Assembly (NCBI GenBank): GCA_963575745.1
Contig: CAUYUJ010021677.1
Location: 41,101-98,600 of the forward strand
DNA length: 57,500 bases
Direction of reading: 5' to 3'
Origin: Prorocentrum cordatum
Taxonomy: Eukaryota > Sar > Dinophyceae > Prorocentrales > Prorocentraceae
Shown here: positions 38,601-49,183 of the stretch, one piece after another
Layout: the number at the start of each line of letters is the position of its first letter
Position numbering within the stretch: position 1 is the stretch's first letter
Position numbers and translations under genes: made by a program
The notes under the pieces: generated by a model
Database searches by the model: none
Told to the model about the DNA's origin: nothing
What the model saw: the letters and a program-made list of their open reading frames with translations, nothing else

Positions 38601-39242
38601 TCAAGCACCACGCCTCCTCGCCCCAGCAGTTGCACGGTGGAGCCACCAGGGCCAGGACCACCTTGCAACCGCCAGGGAGGGGAGAGCAGTGACTAAACGC
38701 CTCCTCGCGGCCGCCCTCGGCGGCGCAGGCAGGGGGCACGGGGCCTGCGGCAGGCCCATGCTCACCAGCACGAAGCCCGCCGTGGCGAGGTGCCCGAGGT
38801 TCGGCACGGCGCCGTGCTCCCGAAAGAACGGCATCCAGAACAGGAGGCCGCACAGCCCGTCGTTGACAAAGCCGACGGGGCAAACGAAAGTGAGAAAGCA
38901 CAGGCAGTCCAGGATCAAACACCGCCGCGGACTGCCGAACGTATATTGAAAAGAAAAGATGAAGACGGCCAGACCGACCCTACTCACACCCCAGGTGCAA
39001 GCCACTAGGGTCAGCACATCACGGACTGGCCGCCGAGGGTGAGCGCAGAAAGTCCCTGCCAAGGGCGCATGACACACAGGCCAAGAACATTGAGGCCTGG
39101 CCGCCGATGGCAGGGAAGTGATGGCCCGACCACTATACCATGTCAAAATCAGCTTCATCGTCTCTGACTCACGCGGAGCTCCCAACTCCAAGGCTTCAGG
39201 GTATAGAAGACCATAATCCTTCAGAATGGCGCTAGTATCCAA
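38601..39242 (-). CDS. Unrecognised hydrophobic open frame, doubtful gene
   Basis: 213 codons, unusually hydrophobic for this window, with three possible membrane segments (LTLVACTWGVSRVGLAVFIF; LILDCLCFLTFVCPVGFV; LGHLATAGFVLVSMGL). The C-terminal VSMGLPQAPC is echoed by VSTGLPQGPC on the minus strand near 15650, so at least the 3' part is repeated. No family recognised. No spliced leader or start context supports it. It lies just beyond the 3' end of LINE B and could be LINE 3' UTR or chance. Confidence 0.2.
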   Translation of the reverse strand: MDTSAILKDYGLLYPEALELGAPRESETMKLILTWYSGRAITSLPSAARPQCSWPVCHAPLAGTFCAHPRRPVRDVLTLVACTWGVSRVGLAVFIFSFQYTFGSPRRCLILDCLCFLTFVCPVGFVNDGLCGLLFWMPFFREHGAVPNLGHLATAGFVLVSMGLPQAPCPLPAPPRAAARRRLVTALPSLAVARWSWPWWLHRATAGARRRGA

Positions 39243-39297
39243 ATAGCGCGGGGGTTCAGCACGAACCCGGCCTCTTGGTCGGTAAACAATCTCGGGC

Positions 39298-40311
39298 TCA
39301 TCCCTGAGCGGGTCCCTCCAACATTCTCATTTGCACGCCAGCGCTCTGACTCTGGCGGAAGGTCGCCGAGCCCCCATCAGCGCAATGTTTTTTCTTTTGC
39401 AGCGACTGGGGGTGTCGGAGCCTGCTGAAATGCCTGGTGCTCTCGGCAATCCTTCCGCTGCCTCCTTCCCTGCCACAGCACACTTGATCCAGCCCTGTGG
39501 TTGAGACTGCCAGTGTCCGAATACTTGCAGCAGCTGGTGCAGAAATGAGCGAGCGGCCGTGGCCGACCACGGGGTACTCCAGGAGGGCATGTTTCTGAAC
39601 CAGCCACGGCCAGGGTAGAAGGGGCTCCCTCGCCGCCGCCTGCTGCTGAGGCGTGGCCAAGTCATCCCCCTTTGGGTCAGGGGAGAAGTAATCTTGGAAG
39701 TCATCGCCCTGCTCGTGGAACCACACCTCGAACTGGGCGGTGTATTTCAGAAGCATCTGGTGAAGGCACATCGCGCCACGAACTAGCTTCTCCTGAGCTT
39801 CCGCCGCTGCATGGAAGGATGCCCCTGCCTTGGCCAACTCGTCGACCTCGGCATTCCCCGCTCGATCGAACAGGCTGATGACGCCGTCCCTGACATCCTC
39901 CATGCTGGCGTGTGCCTTCACGTGGGGCACGGGTGCCTTGCAGAAATCGTCATTCATTGCCGTCCTCCTCCACATGTGCGCTCGTAGATTGCCTGGTCCA
40001 CAAGCTGCCGCCATCCTGTGGCAACAGCCGACCGGACCCTTGCAATCCGACTTGACCTCGAAAGAGACCATGACCAGCTCGCTTGCCTCCATGATGGCGT
40101 AATCCTCTCCGTCTCGAGCCACCTGACTCGGCCCTTCGCTACGACGAACAGCACCATAGCATCGAGCCGCTCGTCGCTTGTCCGAGTCGTAGACAGCGAC
40201 AGCCCAGCCAACGGAACGCAGCCCAGGCACTCGAACTGACCTCGCGCTCCCGTCGACGAAGACGCAGCCCCCGTTGACTGCCGTCACGCCTCGGCGATCC
40301 ACATCAATCAT
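39298..40311 (-). pseudogene. LINE B RNase H domain and C-terminus
   Basis: A 337-codon open frame. VFVDGSARS (Asp), IMEASELVM (Glu), VKSDCKGPV (Asp) and GNAEVDELAKAG (Asp) give the four RNase H acidic positions, and VPHVKAHAS matches the usual KxH segment before the last Asp. A Cys pair (VCCGREGG) near the end may be a remnant of the C-terminal zinc domain. It removes RNA from the RNA-DNA hybrid. Upstream parts of ORF2 are broken, so this is not made as part of an intact polyprotein. Confidence 0.85.
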
Positions 40312-40416
40312 GTCGTGCTGGCTGGTTCGGCCTGCTCCGCGAAAGGCCTGCCCTGGGCGTGGGAGAAGACCTCGGGCGAATCGCTATTGTCTGTCCTCCG
40401 TTTCGCACCGCCGACC

Positions 40417-42280
40417 TCAGAACTTCGGGCGGAATGAGCAGCTGCCGTTGGGCAGAGTTGGCGTCGCACTCAAAGGAACGATGGAACAGGGTGCCAGGCG
40501 CAGCCAGGCATCTGGTGCAGAGCGAGGAGCGGCCTGCAAAGGCTCAAGCAATCCGGACTTGTCCAATGGCTTCCCGTGAACACACCCCGCAGCGAGTTCC
40601 TCTGGTGGGACGCGAGGCGCCTGCCGTGTAGCGCCTCCAAAATCGACTGCCAAGAGATGGGCCCTGTCCTGCTGGTGCCTGCTCCTTGCAAAGTGGTGAG
40701 CGCATCGCGGTCGATCTGACGTCTGACCCCCAGCTTGACTGCGTGCGCTATCCAACTGGCAGAATAGAATTTGAGGTCCCAACGACCTTCGTCGTCCAGT
40801 AGCGTAAACGGATCCAGCAGCTTCCAGCAGATCCTGTGCAGGCTGATCACGAGCGCCGCAATGGGGTTCTTGCGCTTCAGCCAGACCTGAGGGCCGCCCA
40901 GGATCGGAAGCGTGGCAACCATCAGAGCCGACACCAAGGACGTAGTAATCGCCCCCGTGGACATGATGACGAAGTAAGTGTGGATGGCAGCGGACGCAGC
41001 GATGACCAGGGGATCGTTGCGCCAACAGCTCTCGGCACACATAAGAGAGAGGCCAACTGAGGCTCCAGGCTTGAACCGAGCGCCCGCGTTGAGAAATGAC
41101 GTCCTGAGCTGCTGGATCCTGCTTTCGGGTACCCCAGCGATAGGGCATCCCCATAGAGCCTTTGCGAGGACCCCCGAACGGTGAACAGCCGAGCGCTGCC
41201 TTCCCAAACCATTGAGTACCAGAAGCCTGTCTCCTTTAGTCATGGCGTCCCTAATGCGAAATAGCTGTATGCCTGTACGTCTATAGCGCACGTCGACAGC
41301 GTCTCCCCCAAGGTGTCTGTGAAATTGACCCCGGCCTGGAAAGGAAACTCCAGTAGGCCATGGATCACCGCCTGGCCCTCGATCAGGCTGGAGGTGCCAG
41401 CGTCATTGCACAAGACATCTTGTCCCAAGACAGCGGCGGCCCCCGAGTCTGAAGTAGGCCCACCGTCTCCTTGGTTGCGAAACTGAGCTCCCTGGCGACC
41501 GCCTGCGGGCCCCCGACCGAGTGCAAACTTATATCATCAACCAAGTGTTTGATTATGATGGGGCTGCATCTGGCCCCTACATGCCGTAGAACCGCCACCG
41601 ATATTAGCCATGCCGTAGAACCGCCACCGATATTAGCTTTGCTAGCCCAGTGGCACACGAACATCCAGCTACAATCGTCCCATTGGCGTAGATCTCGTGG
41701 GACGTCGAGTTCTGGTAGGAGGCCCGCCTGGGCCCTCTATACAGTGCGCAACGCTGCCTCAAAATATTGACCGGAAAACCCAGTGTCCCTGAGATTTATG
41801 AACGCACTGGCGCTAACAACGTTAAACTAAGGGGCGGCGCTAGCTGGAACTCTGTGACTCCAAGCTGATTTATCACACGAGGTCTCTGATGAACCTCCCC
41901 AGAAAAAATATGTCTGGTAGAGTTGACTCCCATTTTGCAACGACGCGGTGTCTGAGGCGAGACCACAAACGTGCGAAACACACGGGGGCAGGCCGCCTTA
42001 CTCCTCCTGAGACCTTGGGCAGGAAAACTATAAGGGTCAGCCAGACGTCTGCGAGCTCTGGATTCCTTTCCCTGGAGAGGAGGAGGAGGGTCAGAGTCGA
42101 AACAAGGACGCGAGGCAACCGATCGACCCACCTCGGACGGAAACAATCCCAGCCCAGAGCCGTCTTACTCTTAAACGAGCTGAGCACCGCCTTCACATCG
42201 GCGTCCGTGATCTGAAGCAGCGGCTCGGCCTGGGAGACATCCCAATCCAGAGGGCGGGGCTCATCAGACCTGGCTGGCAC
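40417..42280 (-). pseudogene. LINE B reverse transcriptase
   Basis: Three frames in order. 42280-41873: ITDADVKAVLSSFKSKTALGW, VFLPKVSGGVRRP and RLWSRLRHRVVAKWE (fingers). 41770-41383: TIVAGCSCATG (motif B) and HLVDDISLHSVGG (motif C, Leu for Tyr/Phe before VDD), then LSWDKMSCAMT. 41291-40470: thumb with VLAKALWGCPIAGVPE, LLDPFTLLDDEGR and SLRGVFTGSHW. Motif A, expected near 41850, is not legible. A 29-bp tandem duplication at 41581-41637 and several frameshifts inactivate it. Confidence 0.83.
41581..41637 (-). repeat. 29-bp tandem duplication in LINE B RT
   Basis: ATGCCGTAGAACCGCCACCG followed by ATATTAGCC is repeated back to back (41581-41609 and 41610-41637). It disrupts the segment between RT motifs B and C. 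Confidence 0.93.
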
Positions 42281-42298
42281 GACCCACAGGCTGGACCA

Positions 42299-42640
42299 TT
42301 ATTTCAGCATCTCTTGCAGAGCTTCGTGCCCAACAACAGGCAGGTCCTGGGCCAGGTCCGCGGCCGCGACCCCTTTGGGGCCCTTTGAGACACGGTGGGC
42401 CAGGCCGGCCCCACTGGCAAAAGCCAGCTCCGAATACTCCTTCCAGCTTTGGTCGGCGGCGGCTGCATCAGCTGCAGTGTGCGTCAGCACCTGGCCCTGG
42501 AGGCACTTACAGACCTGGGCCCTCTCGACAGGACCTTTCAGGCCTGACATAAAATCTCCGAGCGAATTCACAGTTGCACCGTCTTCCCCCTCCCACTCCA
42601 GACCGTCCCAGACTCCCCCGTATTCAGACAACATGCGCAC
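42299..42640 (-). pseudogene. LINE B ORF2 linker
   Basis: GVWDGLEWEGEDGATVNSL, VLTHTAADAAAADQSWKEY and PVVGHEALQEMLK. It lies between endonuclease and RT and is shared with LINE E at 20093-20710, showing a family-specific conserved linker of unknown role. Confidence 0.75.
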
Positions 42641-42912
42641 TGCGCTGGCTTGCTGTGCGAGCTGAGGTTCGGAGTTCTTGCCATCCGCTCACAGACATTG
42701 CATAGTGAGGCGCCTGACGGAGAGCCAACGCTGGGTGGTGGGGCCAGCAATCCTGCGGTTCCCCATTCGCATGCGACAGGAACTTTCTCGAGCCTGCATC
42801 CAGCCGCTCGACCGCAAAAGCTCGGTCTCTCGGCGACGGGGATAGCCAGAAAAAAAGGCTGAGATAGAGTTCGGCCGAAGAATACCACCTGCGCGCAAGG
42901 CTGTCTAGCGAT

Positions 42913-44190
42913 TCATTTTCTTCCAGCTCGGAACCTGGCCAAGTCGAAACGTCGCCAGGAACAAAAGGCTGCCTGCCCTGGAGAGGGTAGCAACAACTTC
43001 TCCCGCTGCACTCGACGATAGACAAAGTTGGCACCGCCGAGCCCTGACAGCTCAAGCACTACCGCCCTGTGGGGGCCCACAGGAGCGTCGTCGATCACAC
43101 CCGCGCTCCTGGTGAACGGGAATAGGATGTCGCTGACGATGTAGTAGTCGCAACGCGAGTCGTTGCAGGTGGCCCCCCCTTCCGTGGACGATCTCTGCGC
43201 GCAGGGAACCAAGGAGGCCGACTCGAAGAAAGGTATCGCGACCCAAACACTCGGACTCAACGTTCCAGTCGCCTGCCACCACGAACGGGAGGCACGAGCC
43301 CCTCAGAATCTGAACTAATGTCGCGAACAGCTGGCGGCTGCCTGACTGGCCACGCTGGTGATGCCATAGACAGAAACAGTTTAAATCTGCATAGTACCAA
43401 TCACCGTCCGCTGAAAGAAAATGCGTGACTTGGAGCACTCCCCAGTCGGCGGATAGGGGGCGCTCGCTTGGTAAACTGTTGAGGCTCAAAATACCGACTC
43501 CGCTCGAGGTGGCCGTCGCCGAGCGCCCCGTGATTTGGCGGCCATTGGCGAGGAAGCGGCATCCACGAGCATGTGCCCAGCTCTGAGCACTCTTCAATTG
43601 ATCTCCTCCTCTGAGCCGATGCTCTTGCACATGTAGCACATCGGGCTGCATGCGCTTGTCCAGCACCAGCCACTCCAGGAACGCTTGGGTCCTGGCCCAC
43701 GCAGTCCCGTTGTAGGTGACGAACGTGAACTCCGACTGGTGCTTGTGCGACGAAGGAGCCTCGAAATCTGCTGCCCGCCGCAGCGCTCGGGCCGCATCTT
43801 GAGTCGAACTCGAGGCCAGCGTCGACCACGGTGCAGACAACTCGTCTCCCAAGACTCCACAGGAGGACGGGGCAGCGGCGCTGTCGGTCTCGATGTCCTG
43901 CTGGTTGTAGTCGCACAGCCGTAACTCTGAATAACCAGGCAAGCTTGCACCACCATACGTGACAGCAGATAGACCCATGCCACTGTGAGGCTTTGGTCCT
44001 GACTTAGAGTTTGGAACTGGGTCGAGCAAAGGCGACGAGAGAGAATCCCGTTTGCAGAGCGGGCCCGCCGTTCCCCCGATGCCCAGCATACCAGGCACAC
44101 GGGGGAGAGCTGCTCGACGTCCTTCAGCTTCGCCACGGTAGTGAACCAGAATGTTGCCCCCAAACATACCGTGATCCAGCATGCGGGGGC
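42913..44190 (-). pseudogene. LINE B endonuclease (EEP) domain
   Basis: One frame (44296-43052) holds FTFVTYNGTAW (Asn), VLHVQEHRLRG (Glu), SSGVGIL and FVVAGDWNVESE (Asp and Asn). After a frameshift near 43250 a second frame (43260-42913) continues with SRCDYYIVSD (Asp) and VGPHRAVVLEL (His). All catalytic positions are represented across the two frames. The domain makes the nick that primes reverse transcription. The true ORF2 start is uncertain; the frame is open to 44296 but overlaps the ORF1 remnant. Confidence 0.83.
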
Positions 44191-44199
44191 AATCAGTGG

Positions 44200-45374
44200 G
44201 GATGATGTAGCCGTGGCGGCCTGTAGCCTCCTGCCGCCAACTCCATGGCCTTCTCGCGCAAGGTGGATTCCTCCGCGTTCTCGGCCACGAAATCACCCAC
44301 GTCCTGACGTAACTGTTCCAAATCCAGCTCTGCGAACTTCCATTCGCTAGACTGCGGTGTACGTGTGCCCTGCTCCTGCGAAAAAAGGCTGGGACATCTC
44401 TCGCTTTGCCTTCTTCTCAGGGGGGTCCTCCAGAAGCTCCGCCGCCCGAGACTTGAGCGCCTCGACCAGCTTCGTGGCCAGCTTGCGGGCATCTGCAACC
44501 CCCTCCATGGAACCCGGACAGGCAAGCAGCTTCTCCTCGCAGATGTGGAACTCGGGCCCCGTGAGGTCCACTGCCATCGGCTGCGGGGCGGGCTGTGAAG
44601 ACAAGGCCCTGACCTGCTCCTCCAGATCCTCCACAGTCTTCTTGCGCTCCTCGACGACGTTCGCCGCCGCCAGAGCTGCAAGTTGTGCTGCCGCCAGAGC
44701 TTTGTCTGCTGAGATATTGTCCTGCTCGGCCTTCTGTAGACGCTGACAGGTTTGCTCAGATCGTCTCGTAAGCTTCGCTGGTAAAAGGGCTTGGTATCAT
44801 ATAGCTCCCGACGTGCTGCCTCCAGCTGCTCACGTGCCACAAGGAGCGGCTGAGCAGCCCAGGCCAGCTTGATGGATTCAAGCCACTGCACATGTTTGAC
44901 CAGACCATAGATTTATTCACGTTGTTCATCAGCTCTATTAGTCTCATCCGCCGTCGTCCCTCCGTCCTGAGGCGCTCGCAGGCGCTGGTTCTCAGCTTCG
45001 AGGGACTGCAGCCGCTTCGCGAGCTTTGCCACTGCAGCTGCCGATGGTTCGATCGCGGGCTTGCGCTTGGTGTTTCGGCTCGGGGCGTCCGAGGGCACCA
45101 CCTGCTTGAAACACACACCCTTGTGGAGCTTGCGCTTGAAGCACTTCTCATTGCTTCCATAATTGATGAGAGGGAGACCAAAGCGAGGGAAAATACAGAC
45201 CTTGCACATCCAATCTGCTTTCGCCTCCGTGTGCCACGGGCTGGGCGCCATCCTTGCGCCGTGAGTCGAAACCGGAGGCTGCGTCGCCTGGGGCGGCTCA
45301 CGCAGCGGTGCGATGAGAAGACTGGGGTCTAGCCGCGGACTAGCGGTATCCATTTGTTTCGCTGGCAAACACAA
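44200..45374 (-). pseudogene. LINE B ORF1, degenerate
   Basis: Begins shortly after the spliced leader. 45374-44913 carries a Cys motif, DWMCKVCIFPRFG with later Cys residues in SNEKCFKRKLHKGVCF, then a helical KLAKRLQSLEAENQRLR and a stop. A second frame (44891-44760) continues WAAQPLLVAREQLEAARRE. A third (about 44750-44347) has LAAANVVEERKKTVEDLEEQV and ends near GAGHTYTAV. Together they give the zinc and coiled-coil plan of LINE ORF1 with at least two lesions. Presumed RNA-binding protein in the active ancestor. Confidence 0.75.
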
Positions 45375-45377
45375 AAC

Positions 45378-45399
45378 CTTGAGCCAAAATGGCTACGGA
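45378..45399 (-). other. DinoSL spliced leader at the 5' end of LINE B
   Basis: Exact 22-nt match on the minus strand (core TAGCCATTTTGGCTCAAG), immediately followed outward by the GGA array, sharing the GGA of the leader end. Confidence 0.97.
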
Positions 45400-45515
45400 G
45401 GAGGAGGGAGGAGGAGGAGGAGGAGGAGGAGGAGGAGGAAGAGGAGGAGGAGGGGGAGGAGGGGGAGGGGGAGGAGGAGGAGGAGGAGGAGGAGGAGGAG
45501 GAGGAGGAGGAGGAT
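45397..45515 (+). repeat. GGA microsatellite at the 5' flank of LINE B
   Basis: GGA triplets with a few GAA and GGGGGA interruptions. Confidence 0.96.
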
Positions 45516-45682
45516 GAGCATTTGGAGCGAAAAACCGCCAACCGAATTCCAGCCACGTGCGATCCAACGGGTCCTGAAGACCACCGGCACCTGACAATAG
45601 CCCCGGGCACGGGGCGTGGTCAGCCCACAGTGTGACTGTCGTATCGGCTACTTGGCGGTGCGCACGAGGGGGTGGAGGGAGG

Positions 45683-45763
45683 GCTTCTTAGAGGGAGGCT
45701 GCCTCTCAGAAGGCGCCGGCCGTACATCTGTAGGTAAGGCCCGCGCCCTCTAAGAAGCAGGGG
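45683..45763. repeat. Hairpin, GCTTCTTAGAGGG arms
   Basis: GCTTCTTAGAGGG and CCCTCTAAGAAGC are perfect complements separated by about 52 nt that contain further partial symmetry. Confidence 0.8.
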
Positions 45764-45899
45764 TGTTCCTGAGAAGCTCTCCCCCCTCCCCCCACCCCCC
45801 TCTGCGCGTGGCTGAACTACTCTGCCGGGGCAGCCGTAGCCGGCGAAATCTGGGAGGGGGGGGGCACAGCGGGCCCTCTCCAACCGCCGATCTACGAAT

Positions 45900-46695
45900 A
45901 TCATAAAGAAATCAAGCCATAAAAATTAGCCTCCAAACTTTCTGCTATTGCTCAGAGCTGAGGCTTCGGACCCAGGCGAAAACTCGCCATCGCTCGGACG
46001 TCCATTCCCTGTGCTTTTTTCAGTTTCGTGCGTGGCTTTTTTCGCCAAGTGATCAAAGATGCTCCTCGAGGGTCCCCCTCTAACGGGTCACAGTTTCGTG
46101 TTGCGATTTGCATATGACTCTGCCCCATCGCCCATCCTAAACATGAGTTCGTACCACTCCCAGGCAGGCCGGTAAGGTATTCCCACTCACCCACTGCAAA
46201 AACAGACTTCGCTGGCACAATCTGGATACACCACATCGACTGCGCCGTGTAGGCTGCGCCACACCCCCGCCCGCCGTGGGTGCAAGTGCGTGTGAGATGA
46301 TGGGCTGTCCCCCGCCCTTGGGATCTGACATGCGATTCGAGTGGAGGGGTGGCCCAGGGGCTCCCAGAGGCATCCAAGAGGTAACTGGCCTTTCTGCTCG
46401 TCCTCCTCCGCCATCTCTGTTCTAAAAGTGGTAAGTCGGGCGTGTCCCCCTATAGAGAGATTTTCAACGGACCCAAAAAACCCAAACATAATCAACGAAT
46501 AGTCCAAAAAATAGCCTGGGGACTATTTTTTGAGTATTCTTTGACCTTTTGGGGGGTATCTTGAGGGTATTTTGTATTTTTCGTCGAAAGCTCCCTGTAG
46601 GGGGGCAGACCCGACCTAATTCTAGTACAGCTCGCCCATGTCGCGCCCCCAGACGTGTCGCTAGGGCGCCCCGGGCGGGCGTGTCGTCCGAGGCT
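45900..46695. other. Intergenic, no recognised gene
   Basis: A short hairpin AATAGTCCAAAAAATAG / CTATTTTTTGAGTATT lies at 46498-46538. Otherwise nothing recognised. Confidence 0.5.
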
Positions 46696-46699
46696 TCGT

Positions 46700-46925
46700 C
46701 TGAGATGTGCAACAGCTTCAGGAATGGAGGGCGGCTCGTTGTCAAACAGAAGCTCTCGCCTCAGCGCCGCGCTCATACACTTGCAGCAGCTTCACGGAAG
46801 GAACGCGGGCAGATGTTTTAAATGTGGCTCTCGCCTTGGCGCCGCGCGCGTTCGTCTAAGAATGCGCGGGTGCTTCTTTTCAACAGTTCGAGGGTGCTTC
46901 TTTTCAACATGCGGCTCTCGCCTGA
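46700..46925 (+). repeat. T1 ~80-bp tandem repeat, three units
   Basis: The anchor GCTCTCGCC ends at about 46760, 46835 and 46922. Each is preceded by TTCAACATGTGG-like or AAATGTGG and followed by CAGCGCCGCGC or equivalent. GGGTGCTTCTTTTCAACA is locally duplicated at 46868-46910. Confidence 0.83.
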
Positions 46926-47064
46926 ACGCCGCTGCCATCTGCTTTAACGCTTTGCAGGAATTTCGCATATTCGCACGGCTGACGTCCTGGGAAGTGTATG
47001 CCGGCGCGAATTGGGGTTGACGGGATGCAGAAGTCATGCTGGTTCGCGGTGTTGAATTCCGAGG

Positions 47065-47155
47065 AATGGCGCTCTTGTGCGATTTCGGACTGTCAAGACT
47101 CAACAATCACATTGATTCGCCGCGGTGAAATCCCAAGGATCGTGTTTCGGCACGG
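47065..47155 (-). repeat. T2 repeat units
   Basis: GGTGAAATCCCAAGGATCGT followed by GTTTCGGCACGG is the reverse complement of the unit core at 49456-49640. GAGGAATGGCGCTCTTGTGCG precedes it. Confidence 0.65.
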
Positions 47156-47291
47156 TTGAATATTCTCATACGTTTGTCTTCCACAGGGGCACTTTCCGCA
47201 ATGTCAGTCAATTGTTGTGGGCACCTCCGATGTGGGGACTTGGAGGGAGAATGTACTGCAACATCGTTAGTGCGTCTGGATTTACACTGGC

Positions 47292-47352
47292 CTTCCTCCA
47301 CCTCCTCCTCCTCCTCCTCCTCCTCCTCCTCCTCCTCCTCCTCCTCCTGTTC
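47292..47352 (+). repeat. TCC microsatellite
   Basis: About 18 uninterrupted CTC/TCC triplets. Confidence 0.95.
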
Positions 47353-47417
47353 CTCATCCGATTCCTCCTTCAGCTTCCCCCCCTTGGGGTATCACGGCGT
47401 CCCCATCCGCATATTCC

Positions 47418-47487
47418 ACTGCATGCTCCTCCGCCTCCCTGGCCATGGCAACACTGCATGCTCCTCCGCCTCCCTGGCCATGGCAAC
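47418..47487 (+). repeat. 35-bp tandem duplication
   Basis: ACTGCATGCTCCTCCGCCTC then CCTGGCCATGGCAAC, repeated exactly (47418-47452, 47453-47487). Confidence 0.95.
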
Positions 47488-47826
47488 ACGCCTGGACATG
47501 GTTTCTGGACGGGCTGATTTTGTTACCTTTTGGTCCGCCACCGTACGAAACGAGTCGAACGCCGAGCCTGCTACGGCGGGCCGCGCCGGTAGCGAAGGGA
47601 ATAAGCTCCGCTGATATTGTTACGCGAAGCGTCGAGGAGTGAGAACCAACTGTGCCAGTGCAGCTATCAATCGAACGAGCTGTGTCGACTTCTATGTCAG
47701 CGGAATGGAGGGGGGCGGGACGGCTTCTCATAGGACCCCCCGAGTCCGAATCAACACCGTGGGGATCCGACTCTACTCCCCATGTTGCCGATTCGGGTCC
47801 GTCGACCCCCCCCTGAGGGAGGGGAT
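47488..47826. other. Intergenic, no recognised gene
   Basis: No domain or element recognised. Confidence 0.5.
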
Positions 47827-47985
47827 CTGAAGGGGCCCTGGGACACACACGCACACACACAAATAAACACAAATAGCAGGATTCCCGTAATTTACATATA
47901 TTTTCTTGGTTTTTGTCTCCCCCCCCCCCACTCCCAATATTTTCCCATATTTCATAAACGATTAACTGTGTCAGTGCCGCTGTGG
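47827..47985. repeat. Dispersed repeat R1, copy 2
   Basis: CTGAAGGGG-CCTGGGACACACA, ACACAAATA, GGTTTTTGTCTCCCCCC, ATATTTTCCCATATTT and GATTAACTGTGTC follow the same order and spacing as at 4780-4945, with single-base and length differences. Confidence 0.8.
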
Positions 47986-48466
47986 GTCTTCGCCTTCGCT
48001 TCCTCTCTCCGTAGCGTTCGGTTGGGCATGCTCGGCTGATGCAAGAAGAAAGCATGGAACATAGCCAGACGTATTCAAAACGACTACGCATGATAGAAAC
48101 ATAATGCCCAGACTATGTTTGACTAGTTTCGACTATTCCTGAAGAGAGGCATGCGCATTTTGCTCTTCCGGTACTTCGCATCCGGGTTCCTGTCCAAGGC
48201 GTCCCTTTGCATGCACATCGTCTTCGGCATCGCCTGATTCCGGGGCTTTGCCCTCTCTTGGCCTTGACGTGAGGCCCCTTCTTCTGCCTTCCCCCCTCTG
48301 TCAATTAAAGCTGTGCGCGGCCCGCTTAATTAGCTTAGACCGGCAGAGGTGCGCTCCCGACCCGCGGATCAAAAAAAAGTAGAGGGGCATGCCCGACTTG
48401 AGCGTAACGGCCCCCTGCCGTCCTCCCGAACGCAGGCCTCAAGCTGCGGCGCTGGCGCGGCCTGCT
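47986..48466. other. Intergenic, no recognised gene
   Basis: Small inverted pieces such as TTAATTAGCTTAG. No gene, RNA or element end recognised. Confidence 0.5.
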
Positions 48467-49035
48467 GGGGGATTGGTATGGAGACCCGCCGACCACCCTC
48501 GTGATCACCGGGCGCGCGAGAGGAGGAGGAGGAGGAGGAGGAGGAGGAGGAGGAGGAGGAGGAGGAGGAGGAGGAGGAGGAGGAGGAGGAGGAGGAGGAG
48601 GAGGAGGAGGAGGAGGAGGAGGAGGAGGAGGGGGGAGGGAGGAAGAGGAGGAGGGGGGAGGGGGAGGAGGAGGAGGAGGAGTAGGAGGAGGAGGAGGAGG
48701 AGGAGGAGGAGGAGGAGAGGAGGAGGAGGAGGAGGAGGAGGAGGGGAGGAGGGGGGAGGGGAGGAGGAGGAGGAGGAGGAGGAGGAGGGAGGAGGGAGGA
48801 GGAGGGAGGAGGAGGAGGAGGAGGAGGAGGAGGGGAGGAGGAGGAGGAGGAGCGCCAGACCCTGAGAGAGAGGAGTCCCGCCCCCACGCCGCAGTGCGCC
48901 TGAGGCGTTGGGCGTCAGGTAGGGCGTCGCAAGAAGGAGGAGGAGGAGGAGGAGGAGGAGGAGGAGGAGGAGGAGCATGGTGGGGGATGGGTATGGAGAT
49001 CCGCCGACCACCCTCGTGGTCACCAGGCGCGTGAG
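48467..49035 (+). repeat. ~54-bp direct repeats bracketing GGA arrays
   Basis: TGGGGGATTGGTATGGAGAC then CCGCCGACCACCCTCGTG..TCACC..GGCGCG occurs at 48467-48519 and again at 48981-49034. Between them lie GGA arrays (48519-48852 and 48936-48976) and one 80-bp complex segment. Confidence 0.9.
48519..48852 (+). repeat. GGA microsatellite, long
   Basis: About 330 bp, the first 110 bp a pure GGA tract, with G-run and GTA interruptions later. Confidence 0.97.
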
Positions 49036-49136
49036 GCTATCCGAAAGAGCAGGCGAGAGCCCCGCGCCGGGCTGGAGCGCGGCTGAGCCGAGCTCGGTCG
49101 GCCCTGCCTGAGGGTGCTTGCCTGAGCGGTGCTTCT

Positions 49137-49138
<2 letters not shown>

Positions 49139-49183
<45 letters not shown>

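Larger units (their letters stand above)
39298..45399 (-). mobile_element. LINE B: full-length but decayed LINE
   Basis: Starts at DinoSL (45399-45378) next to a GGA tract and runs through ORF1, endonuclease, linker, RT and RNase H in the standard order on the minus strand. Every segment has frameshifts or stops. It is the best-preserved reference for LINE E. The 3' end is not sharply defined; no purine tract abuts it. Confidence 0.88.

Noticed and set aside
38601-39242. Membrane protein gene
   Set aside because: Kept only as a doubtful feature: hydrophobic but without a known family, start context or spliced leader, and its 3' part is repeated near 15.65 kb.
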